A stretch of DNA of 34,815 nucleotides from Microbulbifer okhotskensis (GCF_023895975.1 NZ_JALBWM010000043.1:1-34815), one strand, 5' to 3'; numbered from the stretch's first letter, positions 7,766-16,978 are shown. Translations and numbers: made by a program. The notes: generated by a model not told the origin, from the sequence alone.

Positions 7766-10012
7766 TCAGCGCAGAATTCGCCGCTTTGCTGATGCCACAT
7801 TGGGCAACTGGTTGATCCTATGCAAAACCTGGCTCAACTCGCCGAAATTATGGATCTCGGCAGTCAATATCATTTCCACGGTGTGCTTATTCTTGTTGGA
7901 GCGGGTTTGCATGGCCGTAATATTAATTTTCTGGCTATCGAGCATCACTGTAACGTCCCGCAACAGCCCTTGGCGATCGTAGGCCTCGATCATAATTTCA
8001 ACGGAGTAGAGCTCCCGCGGTTTCTCTGCCCAGCTAACCTGAAGTACCCGCTCGGACTCCTCTACTTGCATACGCAACATATTTGCGCAGTCCTTGCGGT
8101 GGATAGACACTCCCCGACCCAGAGTGATATATCCCATGATTTCATCACCTGGAACCGGGTTACAGCAGCCGGCAATATGGGTCAGCAAATTCCCGACACC
8201 ATCGATATAGACATCGGCCTTACCCTCACCGCGGGCCACAGGAGCAGTTAGCGACGGAACCTTGGGAACATTGTCCACCTTCACCATACGCTGGGCTGTA
8301 TTTAATACTTGTCCAACACCAATATCGCCGGCCCCCACCGCCGCGTAGAGATCCTCTAGTGAGTGCATATTGAGTTTGGCCGCTAACTTTTCAAAATCAA
8401 AGTTACCCAGAGCTAGCTGCTTGAACTCCCTGTCAAGAATACTGCGGCCATCAGCAATATTCTGGTCGCGTGCCTGCTGCTTAAACCAGTGAATAATTTT
8501 GGCCCGAGCGCGAGAGGTAGTGATGTAGGCCATACCCGAGGAGAGCCAGTCTCGGCTGGGCGCTTCGCGTTTTCCGGTAAGAATCTCAACCTGATTGGCC
8601 GTCTCCAAGCGGTGGTTGAGAGGGACTATACGCCCATCCACTTTGGCTCCACGGCAGCGGTGGCCAATTTCTGTGTGGATTTTGTAGGCGAAGTCCAGCG
8701 GCGTAGCCCCTCTTGGTAGGTCTACGACATGGCCGCCGGGTGTAAACACATAGATGCGTGAGTCTGCCTCACTGGATTGCAAATCGTCCTGCAGGGGGTT
8801 GCCACCTACCTCTTCGTGCCAGTCGAGAACTTGGCGCAGCCAGGAAATTTTTTGCTCGTAGCTGTCTTTACTCTCACTTTTAAGGTCGGTGCCTTTGTAG
8901 CGCCAATGCGCGCATACCCCGTATTCCGCCTCCTCATGCATAGCAAACGTTCGAATTTGAACTTCAAGCACTTTGCGTTCAGGGCCAATGACAGCGGTGT
9001 GTAGCGACCGGTAGCCATTTTCCTTGGGGGAGGCAATATAGTCATCAAACTCATTGGGTATATTACGCCAGAGGTTGTGCACTATACCCAGCACTGCGTA
9101 ACAATCCCGCACTGTGGGAACCAAAATACGCACCGCACGAATATCATAGACTTGCGAAAAGCCAATATTTTTGCGGCGCATCTTCCGCCAAATACTGTAG
9201 ATATGCTTTGCCCGCCCATAAACATCGCCCTCGATATGCGCGCGCGCGAGCTCAGAGCGAAGTAGTTCTAGTACCTCATCAATATACTGCTGTCGAGCCA
9301 GTCTTTTCTCATCCAGCAGACGTGCTATTTGCTTGTAGTCCTCTGGTTCAAGGTAGCGGAAGGATAGATCTTCCAGCTCCCACTTAATGTGGCCGATACC
9401 TAGGCGATGAGCGAGAGGTGCATAAACATCAGCGACTTCCCGAGCGACTCTTTGACGTTTGGCCGGCTCAGAATTTTTTGTGGCACGAATAGCGCAAGTG
9501 CGTTCAGCAAGCTTAATCAAAGCCACTCGCACATCATCGACCAATGCAACCAACATGCGGCGGATATTTTCGGAGTGTTCTTCAATAGCGCCGCTGGTAC
9601 CTTCCTCTCCGGTATCGGCGCTACGACTGCGAATTGCAGCCATACGCAAAACGCCACTAATCAGTTTGGCAACACGATTGCCAAACTCTTTTTCCACGTC
9701 CTGTAGCGGCAAACGTTTTTCACGTACGGCTCGATAAAGAACGGCGGCGATAAGTGCTTCTGGATCGATTTGCAGATCGGCGAGTATCTCTGCCATCTCT
9801 AAACCGGTAGCAAAGCTACTAGCGCCTTCGGCCCAGATGTTTTCCGCCTCAATCGCGCGATGCTCGGCCTCGGCGCTCACCTCTGCTGCACGGCGTAGAG
9901 TCACTATTGCAGAGCCATCCAGGCCCGCGAGCTTCTGCACATGGCGCAGCCAAGATTCAAGGTCGAGTTCACCCTCTCCACCAAAGGAGTGATGCTTTCT
10001 TACTTGAACCAT
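7766..10012 (-). CDS. relA: GTP pyrophosphokinase RelA ((p)ppGpp synthetase I)
   Basis: This is the ribosome-associated stringent-response synthetase of 748 residues. The N-terminal pseudo-hydrolase domain has lost the HDxxED catalytic motif, as in RelA and unlike SpoT. The synthetase core reads AKHIYSIWRKM, then YDIRAVRILV, EFDDYIASPKENGYRSLHTAV and EVQIRTFAMHEEAEYGVCAHWRYK; EFDD marks the RelA type. A TGS domain (RIYVFTPGGHVVDLPRGATPLDFAY), the Cys-containing AGCCNPVPGDEIMGYITLGRGVSIHRKDC region and a C-terminal ACT domain follow. The start at ATG 10012 has no strong ribosome binding site. A terminator about 100 bases upstream implies its own promoter. Confidence 0.98.
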   Translation of the reverse strand: MVQVRKHHSFGGEGELDLESWLRHVQKLAGLDGSAIVTLRRAAEVSAEAEHRAIEAENIWAEGASSFATGLEMAEILADLQIDPEALIAAVLYRAVREKRLPLQDVEKEFGNRVAKLISGVLRMAAIRSRSADTGEEGTSGAIEEHSENIRRMLVALVDDVRVALIKLAERTCAIRATKNSEPAKRQRVAREVADVYAPLAHRLGIGHIKWELEDLSFRYLEPEDYKQIARLLDEKRLARQQYIDEVLELLRSELARAHIEGDVYGRAKHIYSIWRKMRRKNIGFSQVYDIRAVRILVPTVRDCYAVLGIVHNLWRNIPNEFDDYIASPKENGYRSLHTAVIGPERKVLEVQIRTFAMHEEAEYGVCAHWRYKGTDLKSESKDSYEQKISWLRQVLDWHEEVGGNPLQDDLQSSEADSRIYVFTPGGHVVDLPRGATPLDFAYKIHTEIGHRCRGAKVDGRIVPLNHRLETANQVEILTGKREAPSRDWLSSGMAYITTSRARAKIIHWFKQQARDQNIADGRSILDREFKQLALGNFDFEKLAAKLNMHSLEDLYAAVGAGDIGVGQVLNTAQRMVKVDNVPKVPSLTAPVARGEGKADVYIDGVGNLLTHIAGCCNPVPGDEIMGYITLGRGVSIHRKDCANMLRMQVEESERVLQVSWAEKPRELYSVEIMIEAYDRQGLLRDVTVMLDSQKINITAMQTRSNKNKHTVEMILTAEIHNFGELSQVLHRINQLPNVASAKRRILR

Positions 10013-10101
10013 CGTTTAACAGGGGTCATGTGGGTTATTGGCATAATTTAGTGGTCACTTGGCTATGGCAACGCGTAAATTTAATGTTAAAGCGTCTTTG
10101 A

Positions 10102-10122
10102 AAAAATGCCCCCCGGAGGGGC
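10102..10122 (-). terminator. Orphan rho-independent terminator upstream of relA
   Basis: GCCCC (10108-10112) pairs with GGGGC (10118-10122) around CCGGA. On the minus strand the stem is followed by A then six U, encoded by the A-tract 10101-10106. The only annotated gene transcribed toward it is cysM, about 780 bases away, so it probably served or serves a gene within the gap. It insulates relA. Confidence 0.75.
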
Positions 10123-10141
10123 TTTCAGAGCCATCACGGGC

Positions 10142-10409
10142 TTATTCAAAGAATCCCGGGCGCCCTTCGCGGGGCATCTCTATCATAGGTTTGAACTCAC
10201 CAAAGTCCATGATTTTCTATATACATTTCAATAAGCTGCGCGAAAATCAGCAATTTTTCGCAGCATTTCGAATCTGTGGGTATAAGTCTTGCTCATCTTG
10301 TTGAGCTTTTGATCAACCACCTTAATTGTACCAACAGTATTCATCCAGAAATCAAATAATACCTCGGTAAATTCTGGGGTTATTTAACGGGGAAATACCA
10401 GTAATCCAC
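10142..10409 (-). pseudogene. Possible decayed or unrecognised small gene ahead of the orphan terminator
   Basis: A purine-rich Shine-Dalgarno-like run (10413-10422) precedes GTG 10409, which opens only nine codons (MDYWYFPVK, then TAA). In another frame, 10228-10383 is open and protein-like (for example FTEVLFDFWMNTVG and THRFEMLRKIADFRAAY). In a third segment, ATG 10210 encodes 22 residues ending REGRPGFFE at a TAA (10142-10144), twenty bases before the terminator. One reading is a small gene broken by frameshifts. The alternative is chance open frames, since each is too short to be significant. I do not recognise a family. Confidence 0.2.
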
Positions 10410-10801
10410 AAACTCCCCCCCTGAAATATAAGACTTAAGTTACAGGCAGGTGCCACTAAGAATTTAATTCGTCTGTAAACGCTAACAAAAGGCTTTACCG
10501 AACTTTACACTCCCTTCCTCCAACGAGCTCCTAAAACTAAAAAATGGCCAAGCCTTTTTTGCTCGGGCAAAAGAACCATGAGGGCACCTCTAAAAATTAT
10601 GTTTCCCTCAACTTTATCGCCCTGAAGGCCCCATGAACCGGCACTAACGGATGCAAAAAAAATAATTTGTAGCGATAGCCATAAGCAAAAAGGGAGATGG
10701 GAGATAAAGAAATAAATCCAGGCAGAAATTATAAACAAACAAGAAAAGTGAAAACGGATAAGGCTGCAGCAGTCCTGGGAACTCTGCTAGCAGCAGCCGA
10801 C

Positions 10802-10846
10802 AATTGATTTCCACACAGGTAAATGTGGCACACCAAAGAATCAATT
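10802..10846. repeat. Nested inverted repeat downstream of cysM
   Basis: AATTGATT (10802-10809) and AATCAATT (10839-10846) are perfect eight-base arms. Inside them CCACA (10811-10815) pairs with TGTGG (10824-10828). There is no U-tract. It lies 56 bases after the cysM stop and could fold in the cysM transcript or be a protein site. Confidence 0.6.
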
Positions 10847-10901
10847 ATCAGCACTACTCGTAAAAAGTTGAGCTTGTTCAAACCACAAACTGAAAAGAAA
10901 A

Positions 10902-11792
10902 CTAGCGGGCAAAAAGTCCTGACGACAGGTAACGATCACCACGATCACACACAATCGCCACGATAGTCGCGTTTTCTACCTGAGCAGATAACCTTAAGGC
11001 TCCAGCTACCGCTCCACCAGAGGAAACCCCGCAAAAGATTCCCTCTTCCCGCGCGAGCCGGCGAGTCATGGTTTCAGCTTCCCGTTGATCCATATCTATT
11101 ACTAGGTCCACTTCTTCAGGGACAAAAATCTTAGGCAGGTAGGCCTCTGGCCAGCGGCGAATACCTGGGATACTGGAACCTTCTGTAGGCTGCAATCCGA
11201 CAATCTGAATATCGGGATTCTGCTCTTTCAGATAGCGTCCGCACCCCATAATAGTGCCTGTGGTCCCCATTGAGGAAACAAAGTGGGTAACCTTTCCGTG
11301 GGTCTGCTGCCAAATTTCTGGACCGGTTCCCTCAAAGTGAGCCAGTGGGTTATCGCTATTGGCAAACTGATTAAGAACTCGCCCTTTCTTGTTGTCCTGC
11401 ATCTGTAAAGCTAGATCCCGCGCACCCTCCATACCCTCTTCTGCACTGACCAGGATCAGCTCTGCCCCGTAGGCTGTCATTGAGGCTTTACGCTCTTCCG
11501 TGGCACTGTCAGGCATAATCAGGATCATCCGGTATCCCTTGATCGCAGCGGCCATTGCCAGAGCAATACCCGTATTGCCACTGGTCGCCTCAATCAGGGT
11601 ATCTCCCGGTGATATATAACCGGCAAGCTCTGCGCGATTAATCATCGAAAGAGCCGGACGGTCCTTTACCGATCCCGCAGGGTTATTACCTTCCAGCTTA
11701 AGCAAAATAGTATTGCTGGTACCACTGAGCAGGCGCTGTAATTTAATCAGGGGTGTATTGCCTACACAGTCAGCAATCGTTGGGTAGTCCAT
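10902..11792 (-). CDS. cysM: Cysteine synthase B (CysM)
   Basis: This is a PLP-dependent enzyme that makes cysteine (or S-sulfocysteine from thiosulfate) from O-acetylserine. From ATG 11792 the protein is 296 residues, starting MDYPTIADCVGNTPLIKL, as in Pseudomonas CysM. A longer in-frame start at 11852 would add 20 residues outside the family alignment. The PLP lysine is Lys43 in GSVKDRPA. The phosphate cup GTTGTIMGCG, the substrate loop EATSGNTG and the C-terminal GVSSGGAV are present. The sequence PGIRRWPE and the C-terminus CDRGDRYLSSGLF are CysM-type rather than CysK-type. It is divergent from barA. Confidence 0.95.
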   Translation of the reverse strand: MDYPTIADCVGNTPLIKLQRLLSGTSNTILLKLEGNNPAGSVKDRPALSMINRAELAGYISPGDTLIEATSGNTGIALAMAAAIKGYRMILIMPDSATEERKASMTAYGAELILVSAEEGMEGARDLALQMQDNKKGRVLNQFANSDNPLAHFEGTGPEIWQQTHGKVTHFVSSMGTTGTIMGCGRYLKEQNPDIQIVGLQPTEGSSIPGIRRWPEAYLPKIFVPEEVDLVIDMDQREAETMTRRLAREEGIFCGVSSGGAVAGALRLSAQVENATIVAIVCDRGDRYLSSGLFAR

Positions 11793-12075
11793 AGCGTAAT
11801 AAATTCCAGAGATCTCGCGGCCCGCAAGTGTACCGCAAGCCGAATCATGCACTAAATACCCGCTTATTTGGTGGACTCCCCGCCCAGGTTATTAAAAACC
11901 CTGAAGCCCCCCCCAGCGACACCCAGTGGTAATTCGCAACGCAAACACCCACAGATTGCGTTAAGAGTTAGCGATCCAACGGGCAAAAGGCACACTCCGA
12001 AAGCCGTGAGAGCGTGCGTTGACTTATACATAACGGTAAAATGAGGAAAAAATAATCGTACAAGGCCCCATCACC
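11793..12075. other. Divergent cysM/barA intergenic region
   Basis: These 283 bases must hold both promoters. A TTGACT at about 12019-12024 lies upstream of barA, but no -10 element at good spacing is obvious (TAAAAT follows at only 12 bases). I see no other clear element. Confidence 0.35.
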
Positions 12076-14907
12076 ATGGCCCCCAGCAACCCTGTCCTCT
12101 CAATCGAGGAACCAACACAGCCCCGATCCCTTCGTGCCTTGATGTTTCGCTTTACGGTTACACCGGCACTGGTGCTCTCCCTGCTTCTTGCACTGGTTTT
12201 CACATTGCAACAAATGCACGATCGCCGCCAACTGCTGTTGAGCCACGGCCGAGCAAGTGCCGAACAGCTGGCAGAATTGATCGAGATGAGCGGTGGCCAC
12301 CCGGCTGAACTGCGTATGGAGTGGCTGCGCAGAAGCCTTTTGGCCTTGATGCTGGAAAAAGATATGGTGAGATCGGTCCATATTTACTCAACTGAAGCCA
12401 GTGCTAAACGCGCCCTAGACCCCATTACGGGGCTCGGCCTGCTGGCTAGTGTCGGGCCCAGGCCGCGCACGCCAATCACCAGCAACACACTACAAAACCG
12501 TAAACCTTTTATTTTCGAGGACGATGAAACCCTCCAGGTTTTACAACCGCTCAAAGGTGATATCACTACCTGCTGGATCAGCATTGAGTTGCACCGCCCC
12601 TATTTCCTTGTAGGAACCTATCAAGTACTGCTGGTTGGCTTGGTCGGGCTGATTATCTGTACTTTTGCCGCCCTGGCCTGGTCTGTCATCCTTTCTGAAC
12701 GATTTGCCCACAGTATTATAAGGATGGGACACACACTAGAGGCCATTGGTCGCGGAGAATTTGACCGGCGCACGCACGAAACCGAAAACAGAGAATTGGC
12801 CCAATTAGGACAGCAAATCAACGAAGTAGCCGAGAACCTGTCCAAGTACCAGCAAGAGTACAAAGCCAATCAATTGCAATCAATGGATGACTTGCGACAA
12901 TCCCTGGACAGCATGGAAGAACAAAATATTGAGCTGGACCTGGCCCGTAAAAGAGCCCACGAAACCAGCCGGATCAAGTCCACATTCCTGGCCAACACCA
13001 GCCACGAAATTCGCACACCGTTAAATGGCATTATCGGTTTTACCAACTTGCTGCTAAAAACCGGTATTGATGAGCTGCAACAGGATTATCTACAAACAAT
13101 TCTGCGCTCTTCAGAAAGCTTACTTACCACCATTAATGACATCCTGGACTTTTCCCGTATAGAGTCGGGGAATTTGGTTCTGGATCATATTCCCATGGAC
13201 TTGGGTCTACTCCTTGAGGAAACCCTGCAGATACTGGCCCCCAATGCGTATGAACATCATTTGGAGCTGGTTCCTTTAATCGATCCCCAACTCCCCCACA
13301 CTCTAATAGGCGATCCACTACGTATAAAGCAAATACTCACCAACTTGGTGGGCAATGCGGTGCGCAGCTCGGAGAATGGCAATATCCCTGTGCGTCTATC
13401 CGTTCATAGCAGCAAGGACTCCGAACTGGTGTTGCGTATCTCCGTCACCGATCTGGGCAATCGCATTGATGAGAACCGACGCCGGGAAACCCAGGAAATC
13501 CTGACCAGTAAAAGCCCTCAACTCACCCAGCAAATTAGCGCCAATGGTCTCGGTATGTCGATTGCGCGCAGCCTTGTCGAGCGAATGAGCGGCTGCACAG
13601 GGATGAAAGCCGCAAAAAATAAAGGGAATACTTGCTGGGTTCAGATATCACTGCTGCCCGAGCGCAACCGCGGCATGCATCCCCGTATCCAATATCCCGG
13701 TTCCCGGATATTAGTCGCAGACCCCAATCCCATGACCCGTAAGCAAGTGGCCCAACTACTCATCCAATGGCAGGTAGAGCCCATCGAGCTTGGGGATACC
13801 GATACGCTTCAACCGGCTATCGAGCAAATGTGGCGGCATGATGCCCTGCCCGATGCTGTGATAGTCGATACCGCTACGGCCAAGGGCGATTTCGACAGTT
13901 ACAGCCGCAAGGTTCAATCTCTGGTGGATACTTACCAGTGCCGCGTAGTAGTGCTGGGCCCGCCGGCTGAACTGCGCCGCTGCTACGACCAACTGCGCAC
14001 CCGCACACTCACCTTCCTCAGCAAACCCGTCACCCGAGACAATCTGTTACGTTCCCTGAAGCGCGCTATACCTCAACAGGGGACGCAACGTGCCAGTGCA
14101 GGAGTGCAGGCACTACCGTGGCCCGCACCGCCACGAGTATTGGCGGTAGATGATCATTCAGCAAACCGCCGGCTGGTGGGCGAATTGTTACGGGCCCAGG
14201 ATGTGGAAGTTGTTATTGCCGCCAGTGGCGATGAGGCCCTACAGCACTGGCATCAGGGCCCCTTCGACCTGGTCTTTATGGATATTCAGATGCCAAGGAT
14301 GGATGGTATTGAAGCGACTCGCTTGATCCGCGAACGGGAAACCGGGCAGCGCACGCCAATTATCGCCCTGACGGCACACGCCGGTGCCGAAGAGAAAGCC
14401 CGACTCCTGTCCGCCGGGCTGGACGACTATCTCAGCAAACCCGTCAGTGAGTCTCAGCTGTCTCACATGATCAAGCGCTGGCTGAAAATTATCACGCCTC
14501 AAGTAGTTGAGAGGACAAACCTTGAGGAGATGCGCCTGGTGGATATCGGCGAGTGCCTGACGCTCGCCAATGGGGATGCCAAGCTTGCAAGAGACATGCT
14601 GTGCATGCTTATCGATGGACTCAGTTCCGATGAAGGAGAGCTTGAAAGATTGTTTAACCTAAATGATTACAAGGGTATGTTCGAGCTGACCCACCGTATG
14701 CATGGCGGCTGCTGTTACTGTGGCGTGGCGCGTTTGAGGGAATCCGCTTGCGTGTTACAGGAAGAATTGCGCACCCTGCAGAATAAAGTACCCAACGGTT
14801 TTGACCAGCGCAAACTGAGCAGAGTACTAAGAGAGATTCGCGCCTTACGCGAGTGGGCTTCTGAGCAGGACCTGGATGCATTATTCGGGCTGGAGGTGGT
14901 CGCATAA
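12076..14907 (+). CDS. barA: Hybrid sensor histidine kinase BarA/GacS with degenerate ATP-binding domain
   Basis: This is the sensor of the Gac/Rsm pathway and should phosphorylate the UvrY/GacA regulator. Order in 943 residues: TM1 (about 27-46), periplasmic loop, TM2 (about 181-205), HAMP (about 206-258), HisKA with phosphoacceptor His310 in NTSHEIRTPLNG, and a HATPase domain. A pseudo-receiver follows (about 542-665, VADPN, Asp598, Lys650). A good receiver comes next (Asp692/Asp693, phosphoacceptor Asp736, Thr766, Lys788). HPt is last, with His873 in THRMHGGCCYCGV. The N-box LTNLVGNAV and G2 GLGMSIA are present. The G1 box reads DLGNR (459-463) instead of DxGxG, and the F-box is not recognisable. 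Its stop faces the acpS stop across nine bases. Confidence 0.92.
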   Translation: MAPSNPVLSIEEPTQPRSLRALMFRFTVTPALVLSLLLALVFTLQQMHDRRQLLLSHGRASAEQLAELIEMSGGHPAELRMEWLRRSLLALMLEKDMVRSVHIYSTEASAKRALDPITGLGLLASVGPRPRTPITSNTLQNRKPFIFEDDETLQVLQPLKGDITTCWISIELHRPYFLVGTYQVLLVGLVGLIICTFAALAWSVILSERFAHSIIRMGHTLEAIGRGEFDRRTHETENRELAQLGQQINEVAENLSKYQQEYKANQLQSMDDLRQSLDSMEEQNIELDLARKRAHETSRIKSTFLANTSHEIRTPLNGIIGFTNLLLKTGIDELQQDYLQTILRSSESLLTTINDILDFSRIESGNLVLDHIPMDLGLLLEETLQILAPNAYEHHLELVPLIDPQLPHTLIGDPLRIKQILTNLVGNAVRSSENGNIPVRLSVHSSKDSELVLRISVTDLGNRIDENRRRETQEILTSKSPQLTQQISANGLGMSIARSLVERMSGCTGMKAAKNKGNTCWVQISLLPERNRGMHPRIQYPGSRILVADPNPMTRKQVAQLLIQWQVEPIELGDTDTLQPAIEQMWRHDALPDAVIVDTATAKGDFDSYSRKVQSLVDTYQCRVVVLGPPAELRRCYDQLRTRTLTFLSKPVTRDNLLRSLKRAIPQQGTQRASAGVQALPWPAPPRVLAVDDHSANRRLVGELLRAQDVEVVIAASGDEALQHWHQGPFDLVFMDIQMPRMDGIEATRLIRERETGQRTPIIALTAHAGAEEKARLLSAGLDDYLSKPVSESQLSHMIKRWLKIITPQVVERTNLEEMRLVDIGECLTLANGDAKLARDMLCMLIDGLSSDEGELERLFNLNDYKGMFELTHRMHGGCCYCGVARLRESACVLQEELRTLQNKVPNGFDQRKLSRVLREIRALREWASEQDLDALFGLEVVA

Positions 14908-14916
14908 AGCGACTGC

Positions 14917-15303
14917 CTAACGGGACTCGAACACTACGAAAGCCAGTGCTGAGTCTTTCTCATCGGACAAGCTAAGGTGAATCTTATCCACTCCCAGCGC
15001 CCCAGCCCGCTCCCGGGCAACCCCGCTCAATTCAACCTGTGGCGACGCGCCCTTGCGTCGGCATACCTCGATCTCGCGCCAGGAAATTCCCTCGCCAATA
15101 CCCGTACCCAAGGCCTTGGCTACTGCTTCCTTTGCGGCGAACCGCTTACATAAATACGCGGGGCGAATAACCTCAGCCATCCCATAAAAGTCCCGGCGCT
15201 CGCCATCACCGAGAATACGTTCTACAAATCGATCGCCAAAGCGTTGCCAAACAACCTCAATACGACGGTAGTTACAAATATCCGTGCCGATACTAACAAT
15301 CAT
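14917..15303 (-). CDS. acpS: Holo-[acyl-carrier-protein] synthase
   Basis: AcpS transfers 4'-phosphopantetheine from CoA to apo-ACP. It is 128 residues long, normal for the family. The metal-binding residues appear as Asp8 in GTDICNYRR and Glu59 in RFAAKEAVAKALG, both signature motifs. ATG 15303 overlaps the recO stop (ATGA), so translation is coupled. In E. coli and Pseudomonas pdxJ usually lies between recO and acpS; here it is missing. It is the last gene of the lepA-to-acpS run. Confidence 0.97.
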   Translation of the reverse strand: MIVSIGTDICNYRRIEVVWQRFGDRFVERILGDGERRDFYGMAEVIRPAYLCKRFAAKEAVAKALGTGIGEGISWREIEVCRRKGASPQVELSGVARERAGALGVDKIHLSLSDEKDSALAFVVFESR

Positions 15304-16052
15304 TTTTGTCCGTATACCTGCTGAAATAGCTCGCGGCTCTGCAAGGGCTTTTCCCCCAAAACCGTTTTTAAGAGTACCCGAGTGAGACGCTTTGCCGGAG
15401 ACAGAATCTTTTCTGGCCAGCTGCCCTCTCCCACTGCCTTGGCCATGCCCAGTAATTCAGCTCCGCTAAAATGCATTTCACCCTGGCCTCCTTCACTCGC
15501 ACGATGAACCGGAACCAAGCCTCGCTCCCACTCCAAATGATAAGTGCCACCGCTGTTTACCCTATCACCACTGAGCGCACAATAATCGAGAGGCGGGCAA
15601 GTACCCAAATCCTGCAGTAGCTGTAACTCATAGCGACGCAATGGCCCTTCCAATTCGAGGTTAGTACCGCCCTCCAAGTGAGATAGCGCCGCCAGTAAAT
15701 CTTGGTAAGCTGCAAACAACGTATAATGCGATTCGCCTTCAGGAAGCAGCCTCACCAACAGTTCGTTGGCATAGAGTCCCGCATAAACTGCTCGACCTTT
15801 CAGCCATAAAGGGACCCCAACATTCTCAACCGGCCCCAAGGTCTTGAGTGCGCCGGCGCCGAGAAGGGTTACCAGTAGTGGGGTAAAAGGCTGCAGCGCC
15901 TGTTGACGACGCTGCTTATCGCGGCGAGCTCCGCGGGCGACACAGCCGATACGACCGAAGTCAGGAGTCAGTAACTCCAGTATTAAACTGGAGTCGCGGT
16001 AGGGACGTGAATGGAGAATATACGCCGGTTGCGGGGGCTGCGGAGTTTTCAT
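15300..16052 (-). CDS. recO: DNA repair protein RecO
   Basis: RecO mediates loading of RecA on SSB-coated single-strand DNA with RecR and anneals strands. The N-terminal OB-fold reads QPAYILHSRPYRDSSLILELLTPDFGRIGCVARGAR. The segments QPFTPLLVTLLGAGALKTLGPVE and YANELLVRLLPEGESHYTLF are typical RecO. At 250 residues it is the usual length. The start is ATG 16052, 26 bases after the era stop, with no good Shine-Dalgarno, suggesting dependence on upstream translation. Confidence 0.95.
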   Translation of the reverse strand: MKTPQPPQPAYILHSRPYRDSSLILELLTPDFGRIGCVARGARRDKQRRQQALQPFTPLLVTLLGAGALKTLGPVENVGVPLWLKGRAVYAGLYANELLVRLLPEGESHYTLFAAYQDLLAALSHLEGGTNLELEGPLRRYELQLLQDLGTCPPLDYCALSGDRVNSGGTYHLEWERGLVPVHRASEGGQGEMHFSGAELLGMAKAVGEGSWPEKILSPAKRLTRVLLKTVLGEKPLQSRELFQQVYGQK

Positions 16053-16078
16053 AAACGCAGGGGACGCGTGTCCGATAC

Positions 16079-16978
16079 TTAGTCGTCTCTGTAACCAAGG
16101 CTGCGTAAAGCGCGCTCGTCATCAGACCAGCCGGACTTCACTTTTACCCATAAATTGAGCATGATTTTACTGTCAAACATACGCTCCATATCTTCTCGTG
16201 CCTGACTGCCTATCTGCTTGATACGCTCACCTTTATTACCGATAAGCATGCGCTTTTGTCCCGCGCGCTCAACCAGGATAGCGGCACTGATATGCAGGAT
16301 CTTGCCTTCCTGGGCAAATTCCTCGACTTCAACTGTCACTTGGTAGGGAACTTCAGCACCCAGCTGGCGCATGATTTTTTCACGCACTATTTCTGCGGCG
16401 AGAAAACGTGAACTGCGATCGGTAACCTGATCTTCAGGGAAGAAGTGCTGCCCTTCTGGCAAATGCTTAAGAATGACCTCTTCCAAGGTATCCAAATTGA
16501 CATTGCGCAATGCGGATATCGGTACAATCTCTGCTTTCGGGTGCTGCTCCGACAAGGCTTGTAGCTGCGGGAGCAAATCGGCTTTATCGTCAAGCTGATC
16601 CACCTTGTTCACAGCGATAATCAGCTGACATTTGATACCACGTAATTTATCCGCCACCAGCTGGTCTGCCTCGCTCCAGCGAGTGCGCTCTACGACAAAC
16701 ACCACCACATCCACATCCCGTGCGGCACTTGCTGCGGCCCGGTTCATATAGCGATTGATCGCCTTTTCCTGATCAGAATGCAGCCCCGGGGTGTCCACAA
16801 AAATAATCTGGTTGGGCCCCTCGGTTTTAATACCGAGCATGTTGTGCCGGGTTGTCTGCGGCTTGCGCGACGTAATCGCAAGCTTCTGCCCAAGTAGGTG
16901 GTTCAACAGTGTGGATTTTCCCACATTGGGGCGGCCGACAATCGCGACGTAGCCACAGCGAGAGGGTTGTTCGCTCAA
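16079..16978 (-). CDS. era: GTPase Era
   Basis: Era is a 16S rRNA- and membrane-binding GTPase needed for 30S assembly. G1 GRPNVGKS (15-22), G2 [10 protein letters not shown]3 DTPGLHS, G4 NKVD and a C-terminal KH domain ([24 protein letters not shown]) are all present. I choose TTG 16978 (299 residues, starting [14 protein letters not shown] after the initiator), because GGAG lies seven bases upstream and the family begins here. The frame stays open to GTG 17080, which would add 34 low-complexity Gly/Ser residues. A short overlapping open frame ends on the start codon (see 16975-17091). Confidence 0.95.
   Translation of the reverse strand: MSEQPSRCGYVAIVGRPNVGKSTLLNHLLGQKLAITSRKPQTTRHNMLGIKTEGPNQIIFVDTPGLHSDQEKAINRYMNRAAASAARDVDVVVFVVERTRWSEADQLVADKLRGIKCQLIIAVNKVDQLDDKADLLPQLQALSEQHPKAEIVPISALRNVNLDTLEEVILKHLPEGQHFFPEDQVTDRSSRFLAAEIVREKIMRQLGAEVPYQVTVEVEEFAQEGKILHISAAILVERAGQKRMLIGNKGERIKQIGSQAREDMERMFDSKIMLNLWVKVKSGWSDDERALRSLGYRDD

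Larger units (their letters stand above)
10013..10901. other. 889-base region without a confident gene (relA-cysM gap)
   Basis: In Pseudomonas the 23S rRNA methyltransferase gene rlmD lies here. I find none of its motifs (DPPR, SCNP) on the minus strand. Present instead are an intrinsic terminator (10102-10122), gene-like fragments between 10142 and 10409, a bulged hairpin (10235-10264) and a nested inverted repeat (10802-10846). Short hydrophobic open frames at 10505-10738 and 10644-10844 use TTG starts without ribosome binding sites and are not credible. Confidence 0.6.

Noticed and set aside
10505..10844. Two hydrophobic minus-strand open frames in the relA-cysM gap
   Set aside because: Both use TTG starts without a ribosome binding site. 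Their composition comes from purine-rich sequence on the other strand, and they overlap each other in different frames.
12019..12044. TTGACT and TAAAAT as a barA promoter
   Set aside because: The spacing of 12 bases is too short for a sigma-70 promoter.
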